Position numbers and translations under genes: made by a program
In this document: in pieces, positions 31,150-42,999 of the stretch
Layout of the letters: every line of letters begins with the position of its first letter
How positions within the stretch are numbered: the stretch's first letter is position 1
Assembly (NCBI GenBank): GCA_028752905.1
Contig: JAQNBH010000010.1
Span: 26,144,242-26,208,241, forward strand
DNA: 64,000 nt
Direction: 5' to 3'
Source of the DNA: Cladorhizidae sp. MBARI D1340-BT2
Taxonomy: Eukaryota > Porifera > Demospongiae > Poecilosclerida > Cladorhizidae
The notes under the pieces: model-generated
Told to the model about the DNA's origin: nothing
Seen by the model: the letters and a program-made list of their open reading frames with translations, nothing else
Database searches by the model: none

Positions 31150-32990
31150 ATTGTTAGGTCACATTCCTCATTTGTTGGTGAGCGCTCGTCTTAGGATTTT
31201 GAAGAGAATCCCTAGGGCCTCCAGAACCCCTTTTGCAGCTAACTTCCATTCTGGAGGCGGTGGTTAGTAACAACTCCAAGTGCTTCGGAAAGGGATTTTT
31301 CACTTCAGTGCCCTCCGCCTGACAGTGCCTTCAAGGTAGCCATAGGTGGTCATCAGCTACCATGATCAACAGGCAGCTAAAAGAAAAGGACCTCCCTGCA
31401 ATCAAGAACCCTCCGAAAAAGCATGGAAGTGCTCATAGGAGGTTTTAGGTTGTCTCGTGTCAGCAAAGTTAGACGATAGAGACTTCAAGGGGGAAGTTCG
31501 GCTGACCTGTTCGTAAGAAACCATGGCATAGAGAACTGCGGCCACTTTTTCAGCCCTCAGAGAGAATTACCTTCCCCTCCACATCCTGATTCTTCGATTT
31601 TACCACCTCCAGATGGCTCCCTCCATTCTATAGATGTTTCCGAAGGTGATGTGGCCCATGCAATCAAGTCATTTCCTAACAGGTCTGCAGGAGGACCTGA
31701 TGGGTCGAGACCTCAGCATCTGAAAGACATGGTTAACTCCTCAACTGGGGAAGACTTCCCCCTCCTCACTGCCCTCGCTGCCCTGTCCACCCTGGTTCTT
31801 GAAGGGAAGACACCACCTTCAGTGTGTTCTTTCCTCTTTGGAGCTACCCTAATAGCATTGGAAAAGAGAGGAGGAGGGGGATTGCAGTGGGATGCACTCT
31901 CTGTGTCCTGGCCACCAAGATCACAGGGAATATGGTTGATTATATAGCAACTACTTTAGCCCTAACCCCTTATCAGTCAGGATATAGGATCAAGGGATGT
32001 ATGTGCTGAGGTAACAGCTGTTCACACCAGACTCTATCTTAACAACCTGCAACCAAATCATCCTGAAACTCAAGTTCAAAATTGTCTTCAATAAAATTTG
32101 CAGAGACAAAATATGGAGATTACCCAAGTAAGGGCACCCGACATGTATATTCCTCTCTTTTCTGGGGTGACGAGCTGCTCCTATCTTCAGGAGGAGTGCA
32201 ACAGTTGATCCATTGGGTTCTCTACTTCTTTGTCTGTCCATCTTTTGTCCTTGCTCCCAGTTGTTGTCTGAGCTCTTCATTATGTACCTTGATGACATCA
32301 CTCTTGGAGGTACAAGGGAGGACATCTTACATGATCTAGATGCTATTGGATCAATGAAAGATATTTGGGTGTCTTTGAACAAACACATGTCCAAGATTAT
32401 TTGTAATGATCCAGTCATGAGAGGAACTATTCTTCCAGGAGCATGTGTAGTTGAACCATCAAATGCTTGTCTCTTAGGGATCTCCTTAGGTCACTTGGAC
32501 TCCATCTCTGCTACTTTCAGGAGAAAGTCAACTCACTTCAGATTATGGGGGAAAATTTATCTGCCCATAACTATCCTTTTGTTACATAACTCCTTCTCCA
32601 TTCCAAATCTCCTCTATATCTTAAGGACTTAACCAGCTTCCTCTCAGTCTTTTGCTGCATATGGTGAACACCTCGAGCATATCATTCAATTTGCTGTTGG
32701 TGATCCAGTTTGGTTACAAGCTATTCAAATGAGGAATTAGGAGTGCAATGCAGCTTGCTGCTCCGTCTGCCTATTTAGCCTCAGCTGCTGCCTCCTATGA
32801 CCTGGTCATGATGTCGTTCCGTGTTGGTCTCAGGTTCATGCAAATCCTCCACCTCCATGAACTGCAGCCGCTTACAGAGGTCATGGGATGCATACAAAGT
32901 ATTGAGTACCAGAGATTTCCTCCTGCACAGTGCCCCTGAATGTTATGGCCCGTGCCTAGCTTTCCAAAATTTAATTCAAACAGAGGGAGG
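31150..32990 (+). pseudogene. Non-LTR retrotransposon remnant, copy 2
   Basis: The same family as at 16.2-18.6 kb, aligned block for block: SNNSKCFGKGFFTSVPSA (about 31267-31325), the RT fingers VSEGDVAHAIKSFPNRSAGG and SRPQHLKDMV (31640-31740), ALAALSTLVLEGKT with FLFGATLIALEKRGGG (31765-31880), AVGCTLCVLATKITGN (about 31885-31930), the catalytic box FIMYLDDITLGGTRED (32275-32325), MSKIICNDPVMRGTILPGA and CLLGISLG (32390-32490), and QLAAPSAYLASAAASYDLVM (32748-32812). The C-terminal zinc finger and endonuclease-like part seen in copy 1 are not recognisable here. Frameshifts throughout. Confidence 0.8.
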
Positions 32991-33400
32991 TGGGCCAATA
33001 TTAACTTCAGATCAACATAATAGAGAACAGATGAAGTTCAATACAATTAAGTACATACATACAAGGTTAACCAAGAAAGGAACTACATGGCATGAATATA
33101 AGGCTACACCTCCTCCGTGTCTGTTCCTGCTCAAGAATACATGAGCTGTATGTACATATATTCTATATTCTATACTTAGTGTACTCATTAGAGTATTATC
33201 CTATTGGCATGGTGTTAGATATTCTCGCATACTCCAAAATAGTTTTTTGTTGTTGGTGGTGGTAGTGTGTGTGTGGGTAGCCATTACTACTATTTTCCAA
33301 GAATTATGGCAATATTTTCCAAGACAACAGAAGAGGAAGAAACCGTCAACTCTCATCGAACTCTCAGTTTACATAACAAAATTACAATGACCTACTCAAT
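32991..33400. other. Spacer with a short GT/GGT-rich patch
   Basis: No gene is recognised. TTGTTGTTGGTGGTGGTAGTGTGTGTGTGG lies around 33247-33276. Confidence 0.4.
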
Positions 33401-33408
33401 AATTAACT

Positions 33409-33500
33409 TCAGTTTTACTCTTGCGATGTTTTGACTAAATGTTCTAGCCTTCATCAGGAATAATGATGAAGGCTAGAGTATCTAGTCGAAATGTCAAGAG
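33409..33500. ncRNA. Pair of hammerhead-ribozyme-like motifs in an inverted repeat
   Basis: The plus arm (33464-33495) reads TGATGA, one A, a 7-bp stem GGCTAGA/TCTAGTC with loop GTA, then GAAA and TGTC. The minus arm (33457 back to about 33426) reads CTGATGA, one A, the stem GGCTAGA/TTTAGTC with loop ACA, then AAAA. This is the hammerhead core order CUGANGA, stem II, GAAA. Each arm misses one core base (the first C in plus, the G of GAAA in minus). The arms extend as an inverted repeat to TTTTACTCTTG/CAAGAGAGTAAAA. Such motifs are known from Penelope-like elements and retrozymes. Confidence 0.55.
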
Positions 33501-33510
33501 AGTAAAATTC

Positions 33511-34118
33511 AAGTTGATTATTCAATTGAATAGTCAAGTGGAGCATGGGGCAACAAAGTTCCACCAAAAAAAGACTAAAGGCCTAAAATGGGGCTCAGCA
33601 AGGGCTAGAAAATAAATAATTAGGATGTGACTTTTGAAATAATAACCTTGCTGACATCGTGCGGGCTGCCATTAAGTCATAAGTTTCTGTTGTTCCAGAC
33701 ACATGCTCAGAATATTGTCTGGGAACATGCAATGCTTATTTTTCCAGCAGCATTCAAACAGCCTAGTATGTAAGAGTCTTTGATAAATTAGTGAAGAAAC
33801 TACAGAATTTCGATCATGAATGAGGTGTTACAATAACCTTCTAACTAGAAATTGTATTCTCTCGACATCTAGCCTCCCTAGGGCTTAGTTTTCCACTGCT
33901 ACTTCGGTCATCCATTTAGCTCACAAACAGCTGGTAATTTCATTCATCCTCTTACATACATTCACTACTGGGGAGTTGAGTAATCATCATTTCCACTCAC
34001 CCACACGAGATTATGAGATCAGGCCTAGCCGAGGTAACTGAAAAGTCCTTGGGGGCTGGTGGCATGAGGATTTTCACATGCATGATGACCTTTCAGGTCA
34101 GTCTAAATTCTCAATCCC
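33511..34118. other. Unassigned spacer
   Basis: Nothing recognisable, apart from AAAATAGT/CAATTGAATAGT inverted words next to the hammerhead-like block. Confidence 0.4.
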
Positions 34119-34502
34119 TCAGGGAGTGCATGGACGATCCGCATTCAAGGTAGTGCAAGCATTCAGGCCATTTAGGGTAGCAGGTGCGGTGGAGTCACAG
34201 AGCTGACATTTGGAGTCTGTATGATATCTCCAATGACTTAAGGTGAGAGGGGTTAGGAGCGTATCTGATGAGGCACATAGGATGAAGAATAGCTGACAAA
34301 ATGGAAGGGCTTTCATAATGTTGTTCCAGACACAGTTTTCTTTCTCAAGGGAGCAAGCATCAGAGAATGTTGACTGGACTGTAAGATGCTTTAATTTAGA
34401 ATCTAAGTGAGATTGTCTTGCCTCAATGAGGGAGGAATCAGTGACTTTCTTGAGGGACATCTTGCTGATTGACTCAACTGACATCCATGCTGTATGTAGC
34501 AT
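34119..34502 (-). pseudogene. C-terminal fragment of a retroelement protein with a C-x2-C zinc finger
   Basis: The minus frame reads SLIEARQSHLDSKLKHLTVQ, then SDACSLEKENCVWNNIMKAL and HWRYHTDSKCQLCDSTAPAT followed by GLNACTTLN. The motif C-x2-C...(H/N)-x4-C, after a helical segment, is the usual C-terminal end of metazoan reverse-transcriptase proteins of non-LTR type. The His appears replaced by Asn. No RT domain is found beside it, so this is an isolated 3' end. Confidence 0.6.
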
Positions 34503-34965
34503 GTCAATGACAGTTTTTGGGATTCCGTAAGCATGACAAAAACTGTGGAGAGTGTGATTCTATGAATCAAAGTACCAGGAGATAGAGCAACAGCATATAA
34601 AACATAAGTTCATCAACATGCTCTAGTTTTTGTCATTCAACTCCCCACTCAATGCCTAGGATTCATTACTAGCTGGCGAGCAAAGTGAACCCTCACTGGT
34701 GAGTTGGACAGAAGATTTTGTATGGCCATGCATGGCTATCTATGTATTTTCACCTGTAAAATATATTAGGCATGAAGTGGCAAGCAAAGAAAATGAAAAA
34801 AAGACCACGCATGTTGTTGAGTAACCATGTGTGAGTTATAGCCAACGTCTTGACTATTTAATCGCTGATTCGTGGAGCAGCTAGCTAACCCATGGTCCAG
34901 TTCAGGTAAGAGTTAATGAATCTCAGCCGAGAAACTATCAAAGTTCTTTTCTCTTTTTTATCATA
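34503..34965. other. Unassigned spacer
   Basis: No feature supported. It could contain the remnant of a BEL/Pao 3' LTR, but there is no second copy to compare. Confidence 0.3.
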
Positions 34966-35133
34966 TTCACGGATCAAAGTTAAAGTACACATGCATGAAC
35001 AAATGACTAGTGAACAATAATGTATGACAATAGTGTACATCAGCCCCCTGTTGGGCAGTGACTAAGTCCTTAGTCCATGCTTTCACCCACTTCCAATCCT
35101 CCATGGATGCTTGGCATTTCCATTGTGGTGATG

Positions 35134-36300
35134 TTACAAAACCACTCTTGCTTGTCGAAGGAAGGTCCTCAGAGGATTGACTGACCAATGGATCACGAAC
35201 AGGTGAGTTATGTTCAGAGTAGGTGATGTAGTTTCCTGGTGGACAATAAGCTCTCTGACTTCAAGTGGATAGAGGTGTTGAACAGGTCTCCTGATGGTAG
35301 AATGTCCTTCACCTGACTGCACCATTTCAAACACACCTCTTATATTCCCATCAACACCACGTATTAGCTCTTGCACCCGGCCTAATTTCCATTGCCTCTT
35401 GGGCAGTTCTCATCACGCACAATCACAATGTCACCCACGGTAATGGAGTTGGGAGTGCCCTTCGGCAATCAGAGATGATGGTGTGCTTCTCTTAACTGCA
35501 ATAGATACTCTGTTCTTCATCTTCTCCAGACGTCATCCACCATCTTGCTGAGTTGTCGCATCCTACGGGTCAGATCATCCCAAGAGATGTCAGCATCAAA
35601 GCTTGTGTCATCATTGACTGTGGGGTCAGTCAGAGTGAGAACTCCGCATCCAATTAGCAGGTGTGATGGTGTAAGTGGTTCCTCAACATCATCTGATGAT
35701 AAGTATGACAAAGGTCTAGAGTCTAGTATCATCTTGACTTTGGTGACCGATGTCAGCAGTTCATCATACATGAATCGTGCATTACCTACAGTTTTTCGCA
35801 GACATCTCCTCATGCTCTGAATCTTTCTTTCGAATATGCTGCCCCACCAAGGTGCCTTCTTAAGATTGAAGATCCACTTGACATTACCACCTGAGAAGTG
35901 GTGTTTGACCTCCATGCTGTCCAGTACTGCAACAATGGCTTTCTTCACAGCCTTGAAACTCTTGACATTGTCAGAAACAAATCTCACTGGCAAGCCTCTT
36001 CTGGAGGTGTAGTGCTTGAAGCAGCAAATAAATGCTTGTGACATCATGTCAGGAACTATATCGAGGTGGACCGTTTGAGTCACACAACACATATACAGAC
36101 ATATCCATACCTTCCTTCAGCTTGAAGCGATTATATCATGCACAGAAAGAGGGCCAGCAAAATCAACTCCATTGTTGGAAAAGGGTAGCGATTTACTGAC
36201 TCTAAATGATGGGAGAGGTAAGGTAGGGGGTGGGCAGTATGGTTTGGCCTGGAACTTGCGACAGATAATACAATTGTATTGGATCCAAATGAATGCTATT
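35134..36300 (-). pseudogene. BEL/Pao integrase with C-terminal DUF5641-like end
   Basis: From the 5' side there are a FSNNGVDFAGPL block (about 36170-36150, first Asp) and MCCVTQTVHLDIVPDMMSQ (36092 onward). SRRGLPVRFVSDNVKSFKAV carries the second Asp and PWWGSIFERKIQSM the Glu. LDSRPLSYLSSDDVEEPLTP and SHLLIG are the usual BEL hallmark. After a frame change near 35517 the end reads QLREAHHHL, GDIVIVRDENCPRG, KLGRVQELIRGVDGNIRGVF and RPVQHLYPLE, typical of the C-terminal domain of Pao integrases. Stops between the blocks make it a pseudogene. Confidence 0.9.
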
Positions 36301-36417
36301 TGGAATCTGTATGGCAGGTTGGCCGGTTTAACTTGATCTCATCTCCCAGAGCTCATCCCAATGAGGATGTGAGCCTGGCCAGAAGCAAGGCAGTCAGAAG
36401 CTCCAATCTGGGGATGG

Positions 36418-37106
36418 CTAGACCTTTTGCAGGGGCTTCCCTGGTCTTTGTACAGAGGAAATGCAAGAAGACTCCAGCTCCCTTTTCCACTCGGAGGTAG
36501 ACAACTGCTGCATAGGCTTTCTGAGAAGTGTCACAGAACCCTTGGTGAGATCAATCTCCTCTTCTGTACAGCAATGATGTAACGAGATAGGCTTGGCTTG
36601 TTGGAGATCAGTGGTTAACCTTTTCCACTCTGAGGGTGGTCTTCCATAGAGTTGTTCATCCCACCCCGGTTTGGTCTCACATAGCTGCTGAAACAGCACT
36701 TTAAATCATACAGTGAGTGGTGAGATCACTCCCAATGGATCGAAGAACCTTGTGGCAAAGTTTACAGCATTCCTCTTGGTTGGTGATGTTTTATTCATGG
36801 CTTGAAAGACTTCACTGACATCGAAGATGAGCTTCTCACCGATGACATCCCACTGCACTCCAAGGACTTGACATTCAACCAATGCCGGTCCGTGCGACTT
36901 ATTCCGAACTTCACTGCTACTCACTTAAAGTAGTTCTCTCCTTGGCCATTGATTCTCCTACGCAATTCTGCCAAGTTAGTTGTAAACTTCTGGAAGTTAA
37001 ACCCAGCCTCTGCCAAAAGCAACTTCAACTTGAGGTAGAAATCATAAGCACTCTCAATGTTATAGGATCCCATCGTAAGGTCATCCACAGAGACGGATCG
37101 GAGCAA
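36418..37106 (-). pseudogene. BEL/Pao reverse transcriptase tail and linker
   Basis: VSVDDLTMGSYNIESAYDFY (37106 side) is the YVDD-type catalytic box region with Ser in place of the usual Tyr or Phe. It is followed by KLLLAEAGFNFQKFTTNLAE (thumb). The next block, LGVQWDVIGEKLIFDVSEVF and NAVNFATRFFDPLGVISPLT, is the conserved post-RT Pao segment. Then LCETKPGWDEQL and SEWKRLTTDLQQ lead toward the RNase H. The last part (36418-36560) is ordered but frame-shifted. The 5' part of RT is absent, and the plus-strand sequence right of 37110 is not recognisably Pao. Confidence 0.88.
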
Positions 37107-37110
37107 AGTT

Positions 37111-37917
37111 CATGTAATGCTTTTAACTGCAGCATGATTGGGTTGTTTCATCATGGCATAATGCTGGTATGAATCCAACTTCCGGCCTCGTTTTTATGCA
37201 ACCTGACACTGTGCATTGTCTTGTCTCATGATAAAGACCCTTTACCAAATCACTATGCTGTGCCAACTATATCTGGCTCGCAATACTAGGCTTTGTCATT
37301 TGTAACCTCCTTTTCAAATCCTGTATCAGTTAGTGGTTGGTAAATATGAGTATTAACTAACTGACTGTTAGAGAAAACAATTACAATATCACAACAGTAA
37401 CTTTAACACTCTGAATATTAGTCAAAACTCAAATACAAGAGACTACAGTAATCAAACCAGACTATTCGTCCCTAAGACTACCATAATCTGACATGTATAT
37501 GTAACCATCAGTATCACTAAGACTACAGATAAATACATGATGTCATGACATGCGCAAGCTACTTAATTACTTATTACATGAATATGTACATGCCCATACA
37601 GGCTAGATATATAATCAGTTATCTTATCTCTCTGACTGTTTCATCCATATAAGGTCGACTGAACTAGAAGTGGAAACATGCAGGCACTGAATTTAGCTCA
37701 GCTGGGCTCAGAAATTTACAAACACACACATACAAGTTATTGTGTTGACAATCTTTACTTCTTCATTTTCATGTATTAGCAACAAGCTAGCTTAGATACC
37801 TGCTCCATTGTCGGAGTGCTTTCAAACTGGTGTTGCAACCAGTGAACTCTAAACACACACATACATATACAGACAGCTATCCAATATGACTACTTACTTT
37901 TTTAGATTTATTTTTCA
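37111..37917. other. Unassigned AT-rich spacer
   Basis: Nothing supported. Confidence 0.4.
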
Positions 37918-38222
37918 GTAAACGAATTTCCCAATGTTGGCTGGTATGGGGAGAAGGAGGAAAAATAGGTGTGGGAGAACTGAATGATTCCACCTAGGAT
38001 CAAACTGGGTCCTTGACTACCAAAGCAAACTGACAGACCGACGGACAAACCCACAGAATTTCCCAATGTTGGTACTGGTATATATAGGAGGAGAAAAAGG
38101 AAACAATGGTGGTGGTGGTGGGTGGGTGGGTGGAAGTGAATGAATCCACCTAGGATCAAACTGAGATCCTTGAATACCAAAGAAAATCGACTGACTGACA
38201 GACAAAATGCACAGAATTTCCC
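37918..38222. repeat. Two-copy tandem repeat of about 140-160 bp
   Basis: Both copies run from GAATTTCCCAATGTTGG through a purine-rich GGAGAAGGAGG/GGAGGAGAAAAAGG tract, then CCACCTAGGATCAAACTG and CAGACAGACCGAC-like words, ending with CACAGAATTTCCC. The second copy carries an expanded (GGT)n/(GGTG)n tract (about 38108-38132). Confidence 0.85.
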
Positions 38223-39893
38223 CTGTATATACTGTACTAAAGCTGTATAATGATTGGAATGGTCAAAATTAAATGTAAGTCTGCCTGTTCACTTCTACCT
38301 TAGCAAAGATTGCAGGAAATCACCCATATGGGCTTCTAAATTGCTGTCTAAGTAAGTTTTACCAAGAGATATATAGGCCTTTGCATTTTTAAATGCACTA
38401 TTGATCTGATGGCACACACACATAGATATTAACAATTTATAGCATGTAAAAGTGAAGAACCGTATTAGAGATGCAAACCAAATCCAATGACCCTGAAATG
38501 TAATGATGGTCCTTGGTACGTACTAAATCTCTCTACAAACTTCGGTCAAGACTAGCCTAGACATGTTTCATTATGACCTTTGACCATTTAATGAGTCTGT
38601 CCTTGGGATCTTCCTCTATATACACAACCTATAAAATACCAACTTCCCATTACCGCCAATTTATGGTCTTGACCTTTGACCATGAACTTTTCAAAATTTT
38701 ATCAATATCCTTGATACAAACTAAATATGCTAACAATGTTTGGTAAAGATCAACATTAAGAGCTGCAGTCATATAACACCTCTTTTGTGGTCTTGATTTT
38801 TAAATTATATATAGCGACCTTTCAAACTTTGCAGATTTGATGTCTACTATGCACCAAGTTCAGTAAAGATCCAGCATGCTATTTTTTACTTAGTTTGCTG
38901 ACACAGAATGTGGAAAAAATATCTTGCAACATGTGCTCATAAAGGTTTGTCCATTCTTATTTCCTTCCTTCTTCATGATACATATACCATTCGGGTTTTC
39001 TATGTCAATTGCATATTATTGTTAAACGGTCTGACTTGTCCACACCCCATACCTACATGGAGTATGAAGTGAAGGTCTGACACAGAAACACGCCAGCCAA
39101 CCATACCAGGGAAGCTGACATGAGGAGCACTTTGCTTGAGCTGATCAATCAGCTCAGAGGAACAAGATGATCCCTCGGTGCTTTCTGTGCTAGCTCATGT
39201 CAATCTACTCTAAGAAGGTATTATTTACTCTAACTTGTAAAGTGTACAAGCCAGTTCCTATTTTACACACTATATGAATACAGTTCCTTTTTGAGCTATT
39301 TACACAAACTTGTAAAGTCATTTACACTAACTTATAAAGTGTAAGCCAGTTCCTCTCAACAAAGTTGTAAAGTGTACTAACCTTCAGTTCTTTACACAAA
39401 CTTGTGAAGAGTGTAACTATTTCTTTGCTATGATTTCCTTTTCAGTTCATATAAGCACATTTCATTGAAGTCAGGTGACCAGTTAAACACTAGCTATTGA
39501 TTACCATGCTGATGCTGTTAGAGATAACTAGCTCACATGGTAGAAATGTCAGAGAGATGTTGGATGAAGCACACAAAGAAGAAAGGAAGCTCAATAGAAG
39601 AATGCCGATGAACATTCTTAAAAAACTGTAGTTTTTTGGCAGACAGGGATTGGCATTAAGAGGACATGATCACAATAAGTAATTCAGCTACTGCTGCTGA
39701 GACTCATGATTAACTGGCATATCTTTCAATCATTATACAGACTATATATACAGTAACATAAATTTATCTATTGGATATTTGGGATGTAGCTAACTGAATG
39801 GCTGGAAAGAAAGAGTGACAAATACACAAGTCCAGATGTCCAGAATGAAATGTTACAGCTCGTGTCTCACACCATTCTTGGTGGGATATATAG
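38223..39893. other. AT-rich spacer with weak short repeats
   Basis: No gene. At 39228-39420, five loose copies of (A)CTTGTAAAGTGTAC...CAGTTCCT occur. At 39440-39490 the sequence TTTCAGTTCATATAAGCACA through GAAGTCAGGTGACCAG resembles segments at 60525-60570 and 63620-63660. Confidence 0.6.
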
Positions 39894-40385
39894 TTGAACA
39901 AATTCAAGGTGCCGATTACTTTACCAGATGAATATGTGAATTCATCTGGTGAGCAACAGCTGCTATTATGCTTTAGGCATGTTGGAGCAGATCTGTTGGT
40001 TCATGAAGATTTTATTGGTTTGTATCATTGTCCAGACATCACTGCCAATACACTTGTGCAAGTCATTAAAGATACATTAATAGGCTTAATCTCAACTTAT
40101 CACAATGCCACAGGCAGTGCTATGATGGTGCAATATGGCAGGAAGTGTAAATGGGTAAAGGAGAAGATTCTCCAAGCAGAGCCTCGTGTGTTATTTACCT
40201 ACTGTTATGGCCGTACCTTGAGTCTGTTTATTGCTGATTGCATAAAAGGATTGAAAAATCTACAATCCTACATGGACACAAATTATGAAATTGTCATGGA
40301 TGCCTCACTGGAGCAAGGCAACCAGACAAGCATGCCGAGGATCTCCCCAACAGTTGAGAACCTCAACATCCAACTGAACCATTAG
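39894..40385 (+). pseudogene. hAT transposase fragment (DUF4371 type), module copy 1
   Basis: The plus frame reads DLLVHEDFIGLYHCPDITAN, VQVIKDTLIGLI, then VKEKILQAEPRVLFTYCYGR and LFIADCIKGLKNLQSYMDTN. EDFIGLY and the TYCYGR(A/T)L block correspond to EDFIGLYEV and THCYGHALNL of the transposase at 11.7-13.7 kb. No termini are found. A shorter second copy is at 47332-47700 in the duplicated module. Confidence 0.85.
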
Positions 40386-40434
40386 TTACACATAGAATAA
40401 TTAGTGAGGTTGTTAATGGTAGTCAAGAATATGG

Positions 40435-42520
40435 TGTTAAGTCATAAGACCACACTGGTGAACCCTGATTGGCAAGTGGACAATTTAACTAGCTGTAGAT
40501 ATTGCCATATATGGATGTACTCTGACTCACACCTGGAAACCCATTTAAAGGATCCAGGTCTGGAGGTCAGGGGTTGTTGAGCCAGGCTGAAGAATGTGTG
40601 GCTAGATAAGTATTCTTAAAAACCCTCAGTTGAAGTTTTTTCTGGATGATTTTACCATGTAACAAAATATTGCAAAGGAAATCCTCTACATTTGTGGCAG
40701 CTACTGATCAAACCTACAGCTGAAGTCAAGAACCAATGTCAACAAGGCCAAAGAGACACCTATCAGTGGACAAAGCACACTTCCCTACACACTCCAACCA
40801 CAAGGCGCCACCTGAGCTTTGAGGTTCCCTATTAGACAGCACAGAGATGGAGGACTTCCAAGCCTAGGCACTCACTACAAAAATGGTGCAGCTGGAGAGT
40901 GAACACAGATGGGAAATGAGAAACCTACTCGAGCTGTTAGAATGTACCCAGCAGAACAACAATGCGAAGAAAGAGAGCCGATGGCAAGGGAGAGCCGACA
41001 TGGAGTTGAGAATGCTGGAGAGTAAAAAGGACACATGCAAAGATGCACCCAAAACATTGAGAGACACAGCAGAGGTGAAGACCACTGCCACTCACACATT
41101 ACCACATTTGAGATCCACGAGAGCTACTCAACTGAGTGACTAACCTGCTCAGAGTATTTGACCATCAGTTTCTGGCTTTCCTGGCAGACATACAAGAAGA
41201 CAGGAAGAGGGACTTTGCGATGGTCAACCAAACTCTAATCGATAGTATCACACCGGACACATACATAAGATGGAAAGAGCTAGCACTGGTGACAGGCAAG
41301 TCAAGGCAAGAACTGGTTAAGAGAGCAGATCTCAACATGACTAGATGGACAAAGACAGTCAGTATACCAGACAAGCATTACATGAAATGCTAGTCATTGA
41401 CTAGGTTATCCAAGTATTGTTTTGGATTAAACTAAAGGCCTGGTTAAGGGAAAGGAAGCCAGTGATATACTCACAGGCAGGCAGGTTAGTACAATTATCG
41501 CCTCTACCACCCCAAGATGGAGGACACCATGAGACAATGGACACAAACCTAGGGAATGAGCAGCTTATTGAGTGGAGGCGAGGTGTCGGAAATTTTCTCT
41601 CTCTCTCTGATCTGAGACTCATCACCTGGGTCACTCTTGTACCACTTATAGTGAATATCCCCCCCCCCCCGACGTATTACAGAAAACATGTACAATACAG
41701 AACTAACTCTCCTAGTTCTTAGCTCACTCTGAATCTCCGTCACTATCTGTTAAATCATGTTTTATTCTATATAATTAACATAATATATATATATAGTTCA
41801 TTTTGGTCCTCTTCCTGTGACGTGCACTGGTATGATTGGTTGGCCGGAGGCATGAAAGCTCATAGAAGCTTCTCTACGTTCACGTATTTCACAGACTTGC
41901 GGTTTGTTATCATTCCCTTTTTCTCTTGTATCCTTTCCAGGTTCCACTACATCTTGTGGTCTTGTGTGTGATCTTGCGTATTTGGTCACGGTGGCTTCTA
42001 GTGAGTAATTTGGTGAAATTATGCGGTTACTCCCGGAGTTGTCAGGTTGCTTCCTGACACGAGTGCTACTGATCTCGACCAGTAATGCCAGCCAGTGAGC
42101 CGGAACATAAGATGAAGGTCGCCGGACACTAGACGCACAAATCTCGAAACCACCAGTGTTTGACCCGGTGCTGGGACCAAGGTGTTTCCACTGTGGGTAG
42201 TTTCCACTGTGGGTAGTATGGCCACATTGCGGTAAAATATCCAAAGAAAGTTGTCACAATGGTGGGCATGACGACTAACCCCCTCACTCTTTTTTTCCTC
42301 CCAGGTAAGATCAATAAGATCCACCCAGGCCATGACAATTGACTCAGGGTTTATGCAAACACAGGTCCATGGTCTATGGGTCAGACAAGGACATGGGCAA
42401 GGAGTTGAAGGTGATGTAGTTATCCCCCTATCTCTAACTAAGGTTACCCTGACTATACATGATCTCCCGCTGAAGGACACTGCTTCATACTGACCATATG
42501 TGACTACAGGATGATATAAC
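40435..42520 (+). mobile_element. Gypsy-type element A, 5' part only, module copy 1
   Basis: A 5' LTR-like segment TGTTAAGTCA...CCTCTACA (40435-40690) is followed by a PBS-like TTGTGGCAGCTACTG. Then come gag pieces: a charged N-terminal segment (40883-41143), a capsid segment with LLRVFDHQFLAFLADIQEDR, ITPDTYIRWKELALV and TGKSRQELVKRADLNMTRWT (41136-41393), and the SCAN-like end IKLKAWLRERKPVIYSQAGR (about 41426-41490). At 42140-42230 there is a zinc-knuckle region and at 42310-42495 a protease region, both more damaged than in copy 2. Integrase, RT and a 3' LTR of A are absent: the element stops at the microsatellite. Confidence 0.8.
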
Positions 42521-42522
42521 CT

Positions 42523-42995
42523 AGAAGTATTAATAATAACAACAACAACAACAACAACAATAAAACAAAATAATAATAGGAATAAAAATAATGAGAACAA
42601 CATCAATAACAACAATAATAATGACAACAACATCAACAACAACAAAAACAATCATAATAACATAGTAACAACAACAACAATAGCAACAGCAACAATAGCA
42701 GCAACAACAATAATAACAATAACAACAACGATAACAACAAAAGCACCAGTAATAACATAAATAACAACAATAACAACAATAGCTAATAACAACAAAAACA
42801 ACAACAACAGCATCGTCAACAACCACAACAATAATAACTATAGCAACAAGAACAATAATAAAAATAACAATAACACAACAACAACACCAACAATAATAAC
42901 TATAATAACAACAACAAAAAAAACAAAAAAAACAACAACAATATCAACAACACAACACAACAACATCATCAACAACAACAAAAAAAAAAATATTT
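42523..42995. repeat. (AAC/AAT)n microsatellite, module copy 1
   Basis: About 470 bp composed almost only of AAC and AAT triplets, with scattered ATC, AGC and AAG. The long open frame on the minus strand is a poly-Val/Tyr/Cys artefact of this triplet repeat. Confidence 0.97.
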
Positions 42996-42999
42996 GTTT

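Larger units (their letters stand above)
34967..37106 (-). mobile_element. BEL/Pao LTR retrotransposon remnant (RT tail and integrase)
   Basis: Two colinear minus-strand blocks, RT then integrase, belong to the BEL/Pao family. Most of the RNase H is missing between them, and no gag, protease or LTRs are recognised. The order RT before integrase contrasts with the two gypsy-type families in this window. Confidence 0.85.

Noticed and set aside
37918..38222. tRNA-derived SINE (B-box-like GGATCAAACTGG)
   Set aside because: No A-box at the right distance and no poly-A or target duplication. The match to the B-box is partial.
42019..42651. Minus-strand open frame of about 210 codons (and its 279-codon counterpart at 49132-49971)
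   Set aside because: Antisense shadow of element A gag/protease running into the microsatellite. It has no known motif.
42530..42826. Val/Tyr/Cys-rich minus-strand open frame (also at 49847-50140)
   Set aside because: Pure translation artefact of the AAC/AAT triplet repeat.
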